Shown: one piece after another, positions 22,543-23,002 of the stretch | Position numbering within the stretch: position 1 is the stretch's first letter | Layout: each line of letters opens with the position of its first letter | Made by a program: the position numbers and the translations under genes | From: an uncultured Lachnospiraceae bacterium | GTDB lineage: Bacteria; Bacillota_A; Clostridia; Lachnospirales; Lachnospiraceae | DNA length: 23,002 nucleotides | Direction of reading: 5' to 3' | Assembly: GCA_902801585.1 (NCBI GenBank) | Contig: CADCIU010000045.1 | Coordinates: 9,606-32,607 of the forward strand | The notes under the pieces: model-generated | Told to the model about the DNA's origin: nothing | Seen by the model: the letters and a program-made list of their open reading frames with translations, nothing else | Databases searched by the model: none

Positions 22543-23002
22543 TCAGTTCTCTTCCTCACAACCGCAATCCAGTGAAAACTCCTCGGAAATATACAGATCA
22601 CCGTCGGCATCGACGCAATTGCATGAGCCGTCTTCTCCCTTACTGTCGATTGTTGCCTTGCCGTCGATCAGATTCACATTCCCGTCCGAATCGATCCCGC
22701 TTTCCCCGGAGTGGATCTTCACTTCGCCTCCGGTCATGTTCACAGAAGCAGTTGTTCCGTCTGCAGGCTCCTCTGCTTCGATACCATCCTCTGTAGACTC
22801 TATAGCAACTGATCCGCTCTCTATATTGACAACTGCTCCCTCGATTCCTTCGCGGCTTTCCGTGATCTGCACATCCGGTCCTGTTCCATTCTCTTCACCG
22901 ATCGTCACCACATGATCCGCATGAATACCGTGGTCGCCGGCCTGTATCTCCACTTTCCCGCTCAATACGGCAATATCTTTCTCAGCCCGTATACCGTCCG
23001 AT
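22543..23002 (-). CDS. C-terminal part of a Cthe_2159-like (DUF4353) beta-helix repeat protein, cut by the window edge
   Basis: The reading frame stays open to the right edge, so at least 153 C-terminal residues are present and the start is outside. The sequence is a chain of short repeats of the type 'G.V.I..G..GI.AD' with recurring 'GIDSDGNVNL', 'GIHADHVVTI' and 'GIEAEEPADG'. These form a regular right-handed beta-helix and are typical of the carbohydrate-binding, calcium-containing Cthe_2159 family of Clostridia. The C-terminus is very acidic and Cys-containing (SLDCGCEEEN). Secretion cannot be judged without the N-terminus. The protein probably acts at the cell surface, perhaps binding plant polysaccharides, which fits the other surface proteins in this window. 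The gene runs toward aroA and is separated from it by the long hairpin. Confidence 0.75.
   Translation of the reverse strand, partial: SDGIRAEKDIAVLSGKVEIQAGDHGIHADHVVTIGEENGTGPDVQITESREGIEGAVVNIESGSVAIESTEDGIEAEEPADGTTASVNMTGGEVKIHSGESGIDSDGNVNLIDGKATIDSKGEDGSCNCVDADGDLYISEEFSLDCGCEEEN

Overview
The window reads as chromosomal DNA of a moderately GC-rich Bacillota, most likely a Clostridia member of Lachnospiraceae type. This is inferred from strong AGGAGG-type ribosome binding sites, a BMP-type nucleoside ABC transporter, BspA-like leucine-rich repeats fused to a clostripain peptidase, and a Cthe_2159-like beta-helix protein. No rRNA, tRNA, CRISPR array, phage gene or transposase gene was found, and every gap between genes is shorter than 300 bases.

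Left part (1-9.4 kb, all minus strand). A four-gene operon encodes a BMP-family lipoprotein that is an internal tandem duplication, a double ABC ATPase and two permeases, and it ends in a clear rho-independent terminator. It is probably a purine nucleoside importer. Next in the same direction come a HAD-family phosphatase, possibly a nucleotidase, and an 870-residue single-pass membrane protein with helical repeats and three PPC-like beta domains.

Middle part (9.5-17.5 kb, minus strand). A 1944-residue surface protein joins an alpha/beta hydrolase, a C11 (clostripain) peptidase and a long LRR_5 array, and it has a textbook terminator. It is preceded by a small lipoprotein, and upstream of that lies an RtcB-type RNA ligase.

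Right part (17.5-23 kb). A glycerophosphodiester phosphodiesterase (plus strand) converges on a UMF1-type major facilitator (minus strand). The facilitator diverges from an aroC-aroA pair for the last steps of chorismate synthesis. The right edge holds the C-terminal part of a Cthe_2159-like repeat protein (minus strand).

The gaps of the left and middle parts share a GC-rich palindromic repeat built on the octamer CCCGAGCC and its complement GGCTCGGG. It occurs at five places, and one copy supplies the last codons of the HAD gene. This repeat family, the tandem substrate-binding protein and the hydrolase-peptidase-LRR fusion are the most unusual items. I do not see a multi-gene defence system or other clearly new system here.
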